This document shows, piece by piece, positions 13,025-22,283 of a stretch of 28,597 bases of DNA; the stretch's first letter is position 1, and each line of letters opens with the position of its first letter. The DNA comes from Conidiobolus incongruus B7586. Its lineage: Eukaryota > Entomophthoromycota > Entomophthoromycetes > Entomophthorales > Conidiobolaceae. Where the stretch lies: positions 1 to 28,597 of the forward strand of contig JNEM01013803.1 in NCBI GenBank assembly GCA_000697335.1, in the 5' to 3' direction. Below the pieces are notes generated by a model that did not search any database, was not told the origin of the DNA, and saw nothing but the letters and a program-made list of their open reading frames with translations. Made by a program: the position numbers and the translations under genes.

Positions 13025-13063
13025 AAAATTAAAAAATTTCCCATTATTTTAAATTCAAGGTAA
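13025..13063 (-). repeat. Terminal inverted repeat of copy A, right end
   Basis: Read inward on the minus strand it starts TTACCTTGAATTTAAAATAA, then TGGGAAATTTTTT. This is almost identical to the left end of copy B (24011 onward). A TA follows at 13064–13065. Confidence 0.7.
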
Positions 13064-13220
13064 TATTATCCATTACTAAAGTTTGATCAAGAATAATTAA
13101 ACAGTAATTAATTTAAAATTACTATAAATATATTAGTTCTTATTTATATTAATAATGACAATATTGTTAAAAATAATCATTTAATTTATTACAAGTGACT
13201 TAATAAAAAGAGAGCTCATT

Positions 13221-15770
13221 CCATTTGTGAAGAGACTTGGATTTAGTAATAAATGTCAGCAAATTAACATTTGAGCTAATTTCCTTGAAATCACTAAATT
13301 ACCCCAATTTAATATTTACCATTATAATATCATTACTATTCCCAATCCACCTGCAGTTGCTAACAGAAAGATTTTGAAGTATATTGAAGAAAATAACAGA
13401 AACAGAATTATGAGATATTATAATGATATATAGTGAAAGAAGTAATATGTTTAGTTCCAGACCACTCCCATTTGGCAAATCTACTACTTTTGAAGTAAGA
13501 CCAGTCAATATATGCCTTAAATTTGAGGATATTTATTTGATTATGTAGATAAACTTGATCTCTGAGAGGAATGATCAACGACTTGCTAGGGGAAAACAAT
13601 CGCAAGTTCAGGGTAAAAAAGTTAAAAGAATTTGAGTCAAAGATCTATATGTTTTCATTAATGGAAAATCTGAATCGACTACTGATTTGACTTTGGTCAT
13701 TATGGCCTTGAAAACCCTTACTCGTCATAAGCTCTCCATGATCAACGATTGTCTTGATCGCTTCTTTTTCAGTGCTGGAGGTAAAGCGATTCTTTACGGT
13801 GGTTTAGAAATTTGGCAGGGATATTGTTAGTCTTGTTGCGCTAGTTTTAATCGATTATTTGTGAATGTTGATCTTGCAGTAACTACATTTTATCAATCAG
13901 CGAGATTACACGAAGTTATAACCAATGTGCTTAGTAGAAGAACTCCCGATGAACTAAGGAAATCTAATCTCCGTGACCTTAATCATGTTATCGCATTTGT
14001 CAAAGGCCTCAACGTTGAAGTGGCCCATCGAGGCAGGATTGCTAAAAGATACAAGATCAAGAGACTATCCAATCTCAATACCAACAAAATTGAATTTGAT
14101 TCAGGGGATGGAGGCGGTTGAACAAATTTAGCATCGTATCTCGAGTATAGATATAATATCATACTCAACTACCCATTCCTACCCTGCGTGATTGGCGACA
14201 AGAACGTTCATCCTCCCATGGAAGTATGCATTGTAGTGAGCGGACAGTGCTATATGAATCAGTTAACATAAAGGCGAGCACCCGACATTATTTAATTTGT
14301 ATATACCACTTTGAAAAAACTAGAACAAAGTTGATGATGCTGTAGTAACCATGAAACATCGGCACAACAAATATCTCTAATCATTCGATATCAAAATCAA
14401 ATCTGATATAGCAACGATCAAAGCGCGGGTTCTGACACCACCCAAACTTGAATTTGACAAAGCGTCCCGTGCTAAAACGAACACACCACCAGAAGGAGTT
14501 TGGAATATAAAAGATAACACTTTCACACATTGCTCAACTTTGAGCTTATAGGGCGTGATTATTTTCAGGTATGAACGTGAAAATGACCAGCGCAAATTTG
14601 AGAATATTATATGAGAATCGATCAATGCTGGATCAGAGGTTGGTATGGAATTTTCCACCAAGCATCCTGTTATAATCAATGCCAATCACTCAAGAAATGT
14701 TGAGAGTTAACATACACTAGAATTGGATGAAAACTGGATCAACCTTCAAATCCAAGCTCTAGATACTGTAATATATTTTGCCACACATTCAACTTTCAAT
14801 ACATATTGAAATCAAGCATATATCAGATATTGTTTTGGGACCAAGTACTCAGTGCATTCAATCAAGACACGTGCTACGACCCAATCGACAATATTGTATT
14901 AATGTTTGTACGAAAATAAGTATGAAGTTCGGAGGATATAATACTCACGTTGTTGCTGAAAATATCTCTTTTGTTTCTTGTAAACCTATCATTATCATTA
15001 GGGCAGCAATTGCTCGTGAAGGGAATAACAAGAACAAGCCCTCATCAATTGTTACAATTGAAGCATTTATCAACGATTGTGCATTTGAGTATATCTAAGC
15101 AATTCGCTTCCAATCTGGCGACACCGAATCAATTGTTGATATAAAAGGAATGATAATCGAAGTTTTGAGAACCTTCTATCGCTTAACTAACAACTACAAA
15201 CCTGAAAAACTACTGTTGTATCAAATTGGCCTCTCCCACGGTATACTCAAAGCTGTCACCCCTAATGAATTACAGGGAATTCAAGATGCATGTGCTCAAC
15301 TAGAAGAGACACACCACCCTAAGATAACCTATGTTGCTGTTCGCAAATGTCACCATGTAAAATTTTTCCCCATTGGACGCAGTGATGCTGATAAAACTGG
15401 TGATTGCAAGTCAGTAACAGTCGCTGATCAAGATATACCTCATACAACTGAATTTGGTTTCTTCCTCCAATCATATTGTGGTCTTCGAGGTAGTTCTAGA
15501 TCTACACATTATACTTTTATAATACGATGAAAATCGCTTTATAGTTGATGATTTAAAGCAATTAACTTTCAATCTATACTATTTATATACGAGATGTAAT
15601 CGATCTGTCAGATTAGTACTCCTGCTTAATACGCTTAACTCTTGAGTACTAGAGCTAGATTCCATTTGTGTGACTGGCATTTAGATGATCAACCCCGCAT
15701 CTCAAATGACAGTCACGATCCACTCACTACAGTTAAAGAAGAGTTAAGAAGAGTATTATACTATTTGTAA
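13221..15770 (+). pseudogene. Argonaute pseudogene (N, PAZ, MID and PIWI domains all traceable)
   Basis: Argonautes bind small RNAs and silence matching transcripts. The degraded copy runs in order. The N domain has NFLEITKLPQFNIYHYN (about 13.28 kb) and SSRPLPFGKSTTFEV (about 13.45 kb). The linker has LDRFFFSAGG, then LYGGLEIWQG. PAZ has RLFVNVDLAVTTFY, KGLNVEVAHRG, YNIILNYPFLPCV, PPMEVCIVVSGQ. MID is VLTPPKLEF and PEGVWNIKDNTF. PIWI has DIVLGPSTQCIQSRHVLRPN, QYCINVCTKI, NYKPEKLLLYQ, PKITYVAVRKCHHVKFFP and STHY. The C-terminal ARFHLCDWHLDDQP ends at a TAA at 15768–15770. The reading frame changes at least four times and is interrupted by stops such as TGA 13272, TAG 13828, TGA 14119 and TAA 14269. 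The two aspartates of the slicer site are absent (IIRAAI for IMGADV, YQIG for YRDG). No intron is evident. The true start is not clear. Confidence 0.93.
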
Positions 15771-16093
15771 CCTATCTTCAAAAATTAGCATTTTAAATTA
15801 TTGATTTTATTATTATTTATTATATAATAAAACTGTTCAATTCATTCTAAAACTTGAACTCAAATTTCCAAATATTAATCATTCTATTTCAACTAATCAT
15901 TTCATTTCAAATTATTTTGATATTTACTAATCCCATAACAGTATAAATACAATATAAATAAATAAATACGAAATTCTGTAATTAAATAATACTTTATATC
16001 AGTTAATCTTAATAAAATCCTTCAATATCTCAACTTGATTTCCACTTATTCTATTTATTATCTAAACATATTTATCTTTCATTTCTTCAGAAA

Positions 16094-17663
16094 ATGTCAC
16101 AAGTTTGTAAAGAATTAATCTTTCTTGTGGGTAGATTATTCTACGAACCTCTCTGTGTAATTGTCTTGGACATTTTGACTCATGTCGAGTCCATTAAAGA
16201 CGAGGACTTATCCAGAATGATAAAAATTCCTTCCAAAGAATTACACAAAATTTGTGGTAAACTTTTAAAAGATAATTTTATTCAAATGTAAGTTTATCAT
16301 ATTTTGATTCAATAATTTATATTATGTTTTTTAAAAAAATGTATGAAAAAAGATATTGACATTTGTTGTCATTTTAAAGGTTTATAAGACAAGAGTATAA
16401 AAAACCTGACCAAAAACCAGTCTCCAAAACTTACTACGCTATCGATTATCGAAAGATTGTCAATGTTGTCAAGTGGAAATTGTTCCAAGTTAAGAGGTTG
16501 GTTAATGAAAGGATTTTAGCTGTAAGTTTTTCCTTTAATTTAATTAAATTCCAATCCTCAATTTCCCGATTCTAAAAACATTTGTTACAAATAGACTAAG
16601 GAAACCTTAGTTTTCAAATGTACATATTGTAAAAAAAAATTTGATTTTGATTATATCATGAAGTTTAAGGACTCTATCATCAATGAACTCGAATGCCCTG
16701 ACGATAAATATGAGTTAAAAGAGGATCGGCCTGAAGATGGCGAAACTGAGCGTTTAAATCACTGTTAGTAACAAACAATATTTTTCCTTAGAATTGAGTA
16801 CTAAACTATATTAGCTTTAATGTACAAGCAAAACCTATTATTGAGTTGTTGAAGAAAGCTGATGAACTTCAATTTGAAGAGTATGAAATTACATTGCTTT
16901 TTGTTAGCATTTGCCATTAACTATTTTTCCAAACAGTGTCAATCTCATTAGTATTAAAAAGGATATTGAAGCCAAACAAAATGCTCAGAAATCAGGTATA
17001 ATTCCTTCATATAATATATTCTTTTTTCTTTTTTGCTAACTTGGTATTTTTAGATACCAATAGTCAATTTGATATCTCTAAAAATACTGGATCCAACGCA
17101 ACCAGAATTACTGTGGTTATTATGGAGGACGAACAGAAAACTAAAGAGGCTCAGGAAGCTGAAAATGAACGAAAGAGACTCCAAAACGCTATGCCTGTTT
17201 GGCACGTCAAATCAGCTGTTCGTCCTTTGCATTTGAAATATGCACGTAATTCTCATAAGAGGCCGAATCAACCTAAATCATCCATCAATTCTGTTGCCAC
17301 TCAAAAACTCAGAAATAGTGGTGAATACTCAAATAGCCCAATTGTTGGTGAAGCAGAGCTTAAACAATTACATAAGGAACAAGTACATCGAACTAAATGT
17401 AAGGTTAAATAATATTCATATTGAATAACTATATTCATTTGAGCTTAGATTACGATCAATTTTATGAAATGCTCAATACTCTATTCGAGGAACATATTAA
17501 AAGTGGTGTAAAGCTAACCTATGATCAGATGGAAATCGAGTCTAATAATGACACCAGGTTACTTTAATTAAATTTAATTCTTATTCAGGTTTCTATACTT
17601 CTATACTTCTTTAGTATCAGAGTAGAAGTCTTGAAAAACTCTGCCATCGAAACCGCTGTTTGA
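16094..17663 (+). CDS. TFA1: Transcription initiation factor TFIIE, alpha subunit
   Basis: TFIIE-alpha joins the RNA polymerase II pre-initiation complex and recruits TFIIH. Eight exons are inferred from GT–AG borders and phase: 16094–16287, 16380–16521, 16595–16767, 16815–16880, 16937–16995, 17054–17398, 17449–17557 and 17615–17663. They give 378 aa. Residues 8–100 form the winged-helix domain (LFYEPLCVIVLDILTHV, SKTYYAIDYRKIVNVVKWKL). A zinc ribbon follows with C121, C124 and, at the usual 21-residue spacing, C146, but the expected fourth cysteine is Asp149. After it come PIIELLKKADELQFEDVNL and the conserved AMPVWHVKSAV, then a short acidic YYDQFYEML tail. The donor of the third intron (GTAACA) and the last acceptor are the least certain joins. 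An alternative acceptor at about 17589 would give a shorter end. The family assignment is firm. The symbol follows the yeast name. Confidence 0.92.
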
Positions 17664-18268
17664 CTAATTACTCTTTTTCTATCCGCTATTATATAAGACA
17701 CTTATTCCCTACCTTTACATATGATGAACTGTAAACCAAACTTAGCTATATCATACAAACAGCATTTATTATATATGTATTTGAAATAACCTAATGAAAA
17801 ATATTTTTTACATCTACAAGCCTATCATTCTCAAACACTGAGTTTTAACAAAATACGATTATTAAATTGCTTATTTAATATCACTCATTATACCAATATT
17901 TTACTTTCGATATGATGTTAAACTTTATTGGAACCACGTATATCGGTATCTAGCCTTCAGTGGATATTAAACTGCCTTTGCTGTCCCATCAATTTTCATC
18001 CTTTGTAGTCGACTTTACGTGGAATCTGGTATCATTCTATTCTATTACTATCCCCCCTTTTACAGGATATAAAACAAATTCTTATCCCCGTTCACATCAT
18101 TTCTTAACCACTTACCACACTACTATACAAATTACAATAAATATCCTTTCCTCTATTCTCACACTATATATACGAACATTTGTATTCGCTAGTAAATTCA
18201 ATCTCATTGATATTAATCAGTAATTCGCTATTATCAAATACTAATCATTCATTAATCATATTATTAAA
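17664..18268. other. Spacer with CT-rich tract, no gene supported
   Basis: This is intergenic DNA between TFIIE-alpha and the GC-rich island. A frame of 87 codons at 17960–18223 has no start context or family resemblance and is Ser/Thr/Ile/Phe rich. The CT-rich stretch at about 18.05–18.18 kb, followed by TATATATA, resembles a fungal promoter for something starting near 18269. Confidence 0.4.
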
Positions 18269-18629
18269 ATGAAAAATTTTATATTGTCAATATTATTTTA
18301 TATTACAAAATAACTCACTTTCATTTTAATAGCGTCACAGGCCGGAAGACCCTTCGGCCTTAGCAATTCGGGAACCCTGTCATAGATTCACCTACAACTT
18401 GGCCAACAAATATACCCCAACTGCGGTTCAAACGTTCCGCCCGACTTGCCGCTCGTAAGTTGGTAAAAAGCGTCAAATAACTACAAATATCCCGACTACA
18501 ACCAAGTTGTCACGTCGGTTCTCTTCTTAGTGTACTACCCTATAATCCAGGTTAAAAAATAAATTATCCATTTTATATTATCTAACAGGCGCCATCCTGG
18601 AAGACGACTATTTACATAAAAGTTATTAG
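18269..18629 (+). other. GC-rich island: possible small gene or gene remnant, unassigned
   Basis: Within very AT-rich surroundings, about 18331–18550 is close to half G+C, as only coding DNA is in this window. An ATG at 18269 sits in the same A-rich context as the other starts and begins MKNFILSILF, which is signal-peptide-like. Two readings compete. In frame with this ATG the sequence reads through GRPFGLSNSG and NVPPDLPLVSW with three stops (TAA 18311, TAG 18383, TAA 18464). In the next frame about 18341–18454 is fully open (PCHRFTYNLANKY, VQTFRPTCR) up to a perfect GTAAGT donor. It could then join 18531–18550 and 18589–18629 to end ILEDDYLHKSY-stop. The second reading needs a weak GTCAAT donor and a 38-bp intron. 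I recognise no family. It may be a broken secreted-protein gene. Confidence 0.35.
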
Positions 18630-19247
18630 ACACCTGTCTTCCCAGTCAGTGTCAATAGAATTAAATTATATTGATAAATTGTTAATAAAATGATAGGTAA
18701 TAGACATCATATTATAGTTTTTTATGATTCAAAAATCTAAAAAATAGACAGTATATATTGTCTTTATCATTTTTCTATATACTTGTTATCGAAGATCATA
18801 CTTTAATCACAACAATATCATATTGTATGATTTAGTAATTTTAAAAAATTTTATATTATAAATTTTTGAAAAATTATAACATGTCACAGCATCCTAATTA
18901 GATAGATTTAAATCATATTGTTAATATTTCATTCAAATTTCAATATTTTATAATGGCATTGACAAGACATATTACTTATAAAATTTGAATACATTATATA
19001 TTGTAAAGTTTTAAAATTCAACTTCATATCTTAATGAAATCAAAATTTTTCATCATGTAATATGGATAATTCAAATCATTTTTATTGTTTTATAAATTTT
19101 ATAAAATCAATCAATTTTTTTGTTTGAACAAGTGTTTTACTAAGATCAACAATATGCATATATACTCATAAATTAAATAATAAAAACTAATCATGGTTGA
19201 TAGTTTATTAATAAACCTATAAAAATTCTAATATATAAAACTAACTA
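18630..19247. other. AT-rich spacer
   Basis: I see nothing gene-like here. It must include the 3' UTR of the minus-strand lysozyme-like gene and of anything transcribed from the 18.3-kb island. Confidence 0.5.
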
Positions 19248-19955
19248 TTAATATCTTAACTGGTTATAAACAGCCTGATATAACCTCATTCTGGAATCGA
19301 CTATACCGATACCTAAGCATTTTTTAATATAAGTATCAACATCTCTATCTTGAGGACATGTAGCCATTTTGATGGTGCAGCCCATAATTAATTCAGCACC
19401 CTTAGCAATCCACCAAGCACCCGTCATAAATGAATATTCATCTTGCATTAAAAAATTCAGGATTACTTTCTTACTAGTGTCATTATTATCATCGTAAGAT
19501 CCATCTGTTAGTTTTAATATTTCTGGGTTTTTAGTAAACAAATCTGGGTTCGTTTTGACAAATGTGAATAAATTGTAAGCATTGAGCATAAACCTGGTAC
19601 CCATGCCAGTAATACCTGGTGGTGGATAATGGTTTCGATTGTAAGTCAAGTTGCCTGATTCAATCATCAGGGTTGACAGGTACATTGCCACGGCACATGG
19701 TGACTCGTCCAGCTTGAATTTTACCAGTGAGTTCATGATTTGAGGATGTGCTTTTTCACATTTGCAACTCTCACCCAATGCATCCAACTTTTCCACGCCA
19801 CAAGGATTAATGATTGTTTTCAATTTATCCAAGCTCAGTGGCACAGAAGCTTTAGAATGTTTAAAACATTTCTGAATACAGCTAACTAATAATAACTGAT
19901 TATACAACAGAACAAAATAAAAATTTAAATTCATGAGAAATAAATCTAATAACAA
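19248..19955 (-). CDS. Secreted lysozyme-like-fold protein (fungal)
   Basis: The single-exon frame of 235 aa encodes a probable secreted protein. The first ATG gives MLLDLFLMNLNF…, and the methionine at residue 9 gives a cleaner signal peptide (MNLNFYFVLLYNQLLLVSC). The mature part is Cys-rich (C26, C30, C52, C64, C66, C87, C193, C200, C213). The centre has an ESGN motif with Glu99 in AMYLSTLMIESGNLTYN, then HYPPPGITGMGTRFM, later EYSFMTGAWWIAKG and a C-terminal CLG…DSRMRLYQAVYNQ. This layout matches secreted fungal proteins annotated with a lysozyme-like superfamily domain, in which the Glu after the helix may be the acid catalyst. Possible N-glycosylation sites are N102-L-T and N158-D-T. 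Enzyme activity is inference. The gene is divergent from RRP4, with 478 bp between the starts. Confidence 0.7.
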   Translation of the reverse strand: MLLDLFLMNLNFYFVLLYNQLLLVSCIQKCFKHSKASVPLSLDKLKTIINPCGVEKLDALGESCKCEKAHPQIMNSLVKFKLDESPCAVAMYLSTLMIESGNLTYNRNHYPPPGITGMGTRFMLNAYNLFTFVKTNPDLFTKNPEILKLTDGSYDDNNDTSKKVILNFLMQDEYSFMTGAWWIAKGAELIMGCTIKMATCPQDRDVDTYIKKCLGIGIVDSRMRLYQAVYNQLRY

Positions 19956-20433
19956 CTAAAACCAAAATCGATACGAAGGATACCTGTTACAATTTATATT
20001 ACCACTTGAAGAGGATTGATCTTCATTAAGGTAATTTTTTCAAACCTTCTCACAATTTGTGTTAATTATCAAGTGTTTGATTCAACATTGCAATTTCTAA
20101 AATTGGACAATATTCAGCTAGATGTACGAAGATCAAATAGTAACAAATTTGATTTGACTATAACAGTAAGTGCTTGAACGGTATATATCATTGATTATAT
20201 CTATTTAAAACCTATATTTTACTTTATTCAATTCAAGTAATTCATTTAATTATTTGTTTATTTTGAATTTTTCAATACCTTGATTTAGTAATTATTCCAA
20301 AATATTAATTGAAACATACACTAATATCCCATAATAAAAAAATCTCATACAGACTATTTAAAAGAATTTCATTTCATTTCCATTTTTAAAAAAAGGATAA
20401 TCAATAATAATATTCCAATAATATAAAAATACA
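19956..20433. promoter_or_regulatory. Shared upstream region between divergent lysozyme-like gene and RRP4
   Basis: This 478-bp interval separates two start codons pointing away from each other, so it must hold both promoters. It is AT-rich. I can see no specific activator site. An A-rich leader of about 100 bp precedes the RRP4 ATG. Confidence 0.45.
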
Positions 20434-21676
20434 ATGGAATTTTTCCCATCTAACTTATTGTTAAATAATAAATTAAATATTCATACTAATAAAAAGAAGA
20501 ATGAAAACAATGAAAATTCCAAATTTACTATTGTCACCCCAGGTGATATTATTACTGATAACCCTATGTATATGAGGTGAAATTCATATTTAAACCCTTT
20601 CATTTTATCCTGTATTAATTTATTCAACAGGGGCCATGGTACCTATTTAAATGAAGAAGAAATTCGTTCTACCGTAGCCGGTGTCGTTGAAGTGACTAAT
20701 AAATTAATTACTGCTAAATCCTTTAGATCAAGGTAAATTTTTTATATATCAATTTAATTTTTTATAATATTTGATTTTGATTAATTATTATAGATATACA
20801 GGTGAAATCGGTGATGTTGTTGTAGGCAGAATTGCTGAAGTAAATAATACATTATTCATTTGATATATAGCATATTTTTAATCGTTATTTTATAGCTGAA
20901 TCAAAAGAGATGGAAGGTTGATGTGAATTCTCATCAAGATGCTGTGTTAATGCTTTCATCTATTAACTTGCCTGGTGGTATTCAAGTAATTTGATATTTA
21001 TACATACTCAATGCTTAATATTCATGGATTATTGTCCTTAGCGTCGTAAATCAGAATCCGATGAATTAAAAATGAGATCTTTTTTGGCTGAAGGTGATTT
21101 ATTAGTGGTAACTATTATAAATCCATTTTGAATATGATGAATTATATTATTGTATACATTATTTTTATAGGCTGAAGTTCAAAACTTTTTCCAAGATGGT
21201 GCATTATCATTACATACTAGAAGTTTGAAATACGGGAAAGTAATTTAAATCTATTTAAGATTAGTATTTTTATTGATGACATTTTTTAGTTGAGAAATGG
21301 TATTTTAGTAGTTGTACCCTCCAACCTTATCCAGAGAAGCAGATCCCACTTTTTAAACCTCTCATGTGGCGTTGATGTGATTTTGGGATTAAATGGATAT
21401 TGCTGGGTATCTAAGCACGTTCCACCCATTACTACTGAGTCCGATGCCTATGAAATTTATAGCAACGAAAATGTTGCAATCACTGATCTCGAAAGGGAAA
21501 CGATAGCACGTGTAGGTAACTGCATCAAAGCTCTAGCACTCCACTCAGTATTTTTAAACGATTCCAACATTAATTACGCATTTGAATTATCTTTAAATCA
21601 TTCACCTAAAGCTATTTTACAATTGGATATTGCCCAATTAATTGCTCAAGGTACTTTATCTAGAATGCAATCTTAA
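20434..21676 (+). CDS. RRP4: Exosome complex RNA-binding subunit Rrp4
   Basis: Rrp4 is one of three S1/KH cap subunits of the RNA exosome, which guides RNA into the 3'-to-5' exonuclease channel in nucleus and cytoplasm. Seven exons are inferred: 20434–20576, 20631–20732, 20794–20839, 20896–20985, 21042–21107, 21171–21239 and 21290–21676. Introns are 50–63 bp and the total is 300 aa. Motifs: IVTPGDIITDN…MRGHGTYL at about 33–54 (N-terminal domain), YTGEIGDVVVGRIAE at 83–97 followed by the S1 barrel (KRWKVDVNSHQDAVLMLSS, then NLPGGIQRRKSESDE), and the KH signature GLNGYCWV at about 205–212, the family's GxNGxxW. All joins keep phase. Length and domain order match yeast and animal Rrp4. The first about 30 residues are Asn/Lys-rich and poorly conserved. 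Confidence 0.95.
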
Positions 21677-22283
21677 TTGAATAAATGTTATTATATTATA
21701 GATTATGCAAAATATACCAATTTGATCAATACCTCATGCTTCTAAATATTATATTGTTTGTTTATTACAATTTAATATATTTTAATCTTATAATATTACT
21801 GTAATCAACTTCCAATAAATTTCGAAGTTGCTTATTATATCTAATTGAACAATAGCCAAATATTCTATATCTTGGTTAACTAAATAGATATTATTTTCTA
21901 GAATTTCAAGAAATTATATGAAATTTTGATTCAGTTTCAATATCTGATATTATACTAAATTTTTATTTATTCATTAATAATCGATTATTATGAAAATACA
22001 GTTACTCTAATATACCATGGCCAATTTAAATCTGAGAATTGGTTAATTGTGCAGTAACACATAAATGTTCCTGCATGAATAAGATATCATTTTCCAATGA
22101 AAACTATTGATTTTATATCACATGATCAATCATTTCTCCTTATAATTGGCTAATTTTGATGAATTTCTCAAATTTAATTAATTGTCAAACAAAATTTCAA
22201 AGCATATCTCTTTTAATTTGAATTAAATATCGAAACTGTATGAAATATTTAATTTATTTATCAAAATAATATAATTTATAATA
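21677..22283. other. AT-rich spacer between RRP4 and the coiled-coil gene
   Basis: This holds the RRP4 3' UTR and the promoter of the next gene, in the same orientation. No coding sequence or RNA gene is seen. Confidence 0.5.

Larger units (their letters stand above)
11759..13063 (-). mobile_element. Tc1/mariner-type DNA transposon, full-length but heavily decayed (copy A)
   Basis: The element is 1305 bp, typical for Tc1/mariner. It is flanked by TA on both sides (11757–11758 and 13064–13065), the known target-site duplication of this superfamily. Its imperfect terminal inverted repeats of about 35 bp begin TTACTTTATATTTTT (left) and, reading inward from the right, TTACCTTGAATTT, and both continue to AATAATGGGAA. 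It aligns in inverted orientation with copy B at 24011–24613 across both ends. Copy A also keeps about 700 bp of interior that B lacks. The transposase would lie on the minus strand, starting near 12.87 kb. No long open frame survives. A NNWKK run about two thirds of the way in (rc of about 12.09 kb) resembles the sequence before the first catalytic Asp, but that is inference. G+C is lower than in copy B. Confidence 0.8.

Noticed and set aside
11759-13063. Proven repeat-induced point mutation
   Set aside because: The G/C-to-A/T bias is clear but the sequence context is mixed (CpA and CpT), and a general AT mutation bias has not been excluded. It is kept only as a finding to test.
14377-14685. 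Minus-strand frame of 102 codons within the Argonaute fossil
   Set aside because: The plus strand here encodes the PAZ-to-MID linker and MID motifs; the antisense frame is a by-product.
17960-18223. Plus-strand frame of 87 codons before the GC-rich island
   Set aside because: Composition is like a spacer or promoter, no family resemblance, and no splice link to the island is evident.
18421-18445. GCGGTTCAAACGTTCCGC as a possible tRNA T-arm
   Set aside because: The loop is too long for a T-arm, and no acceptor stem, A box or anticodon arm can be placed around it.
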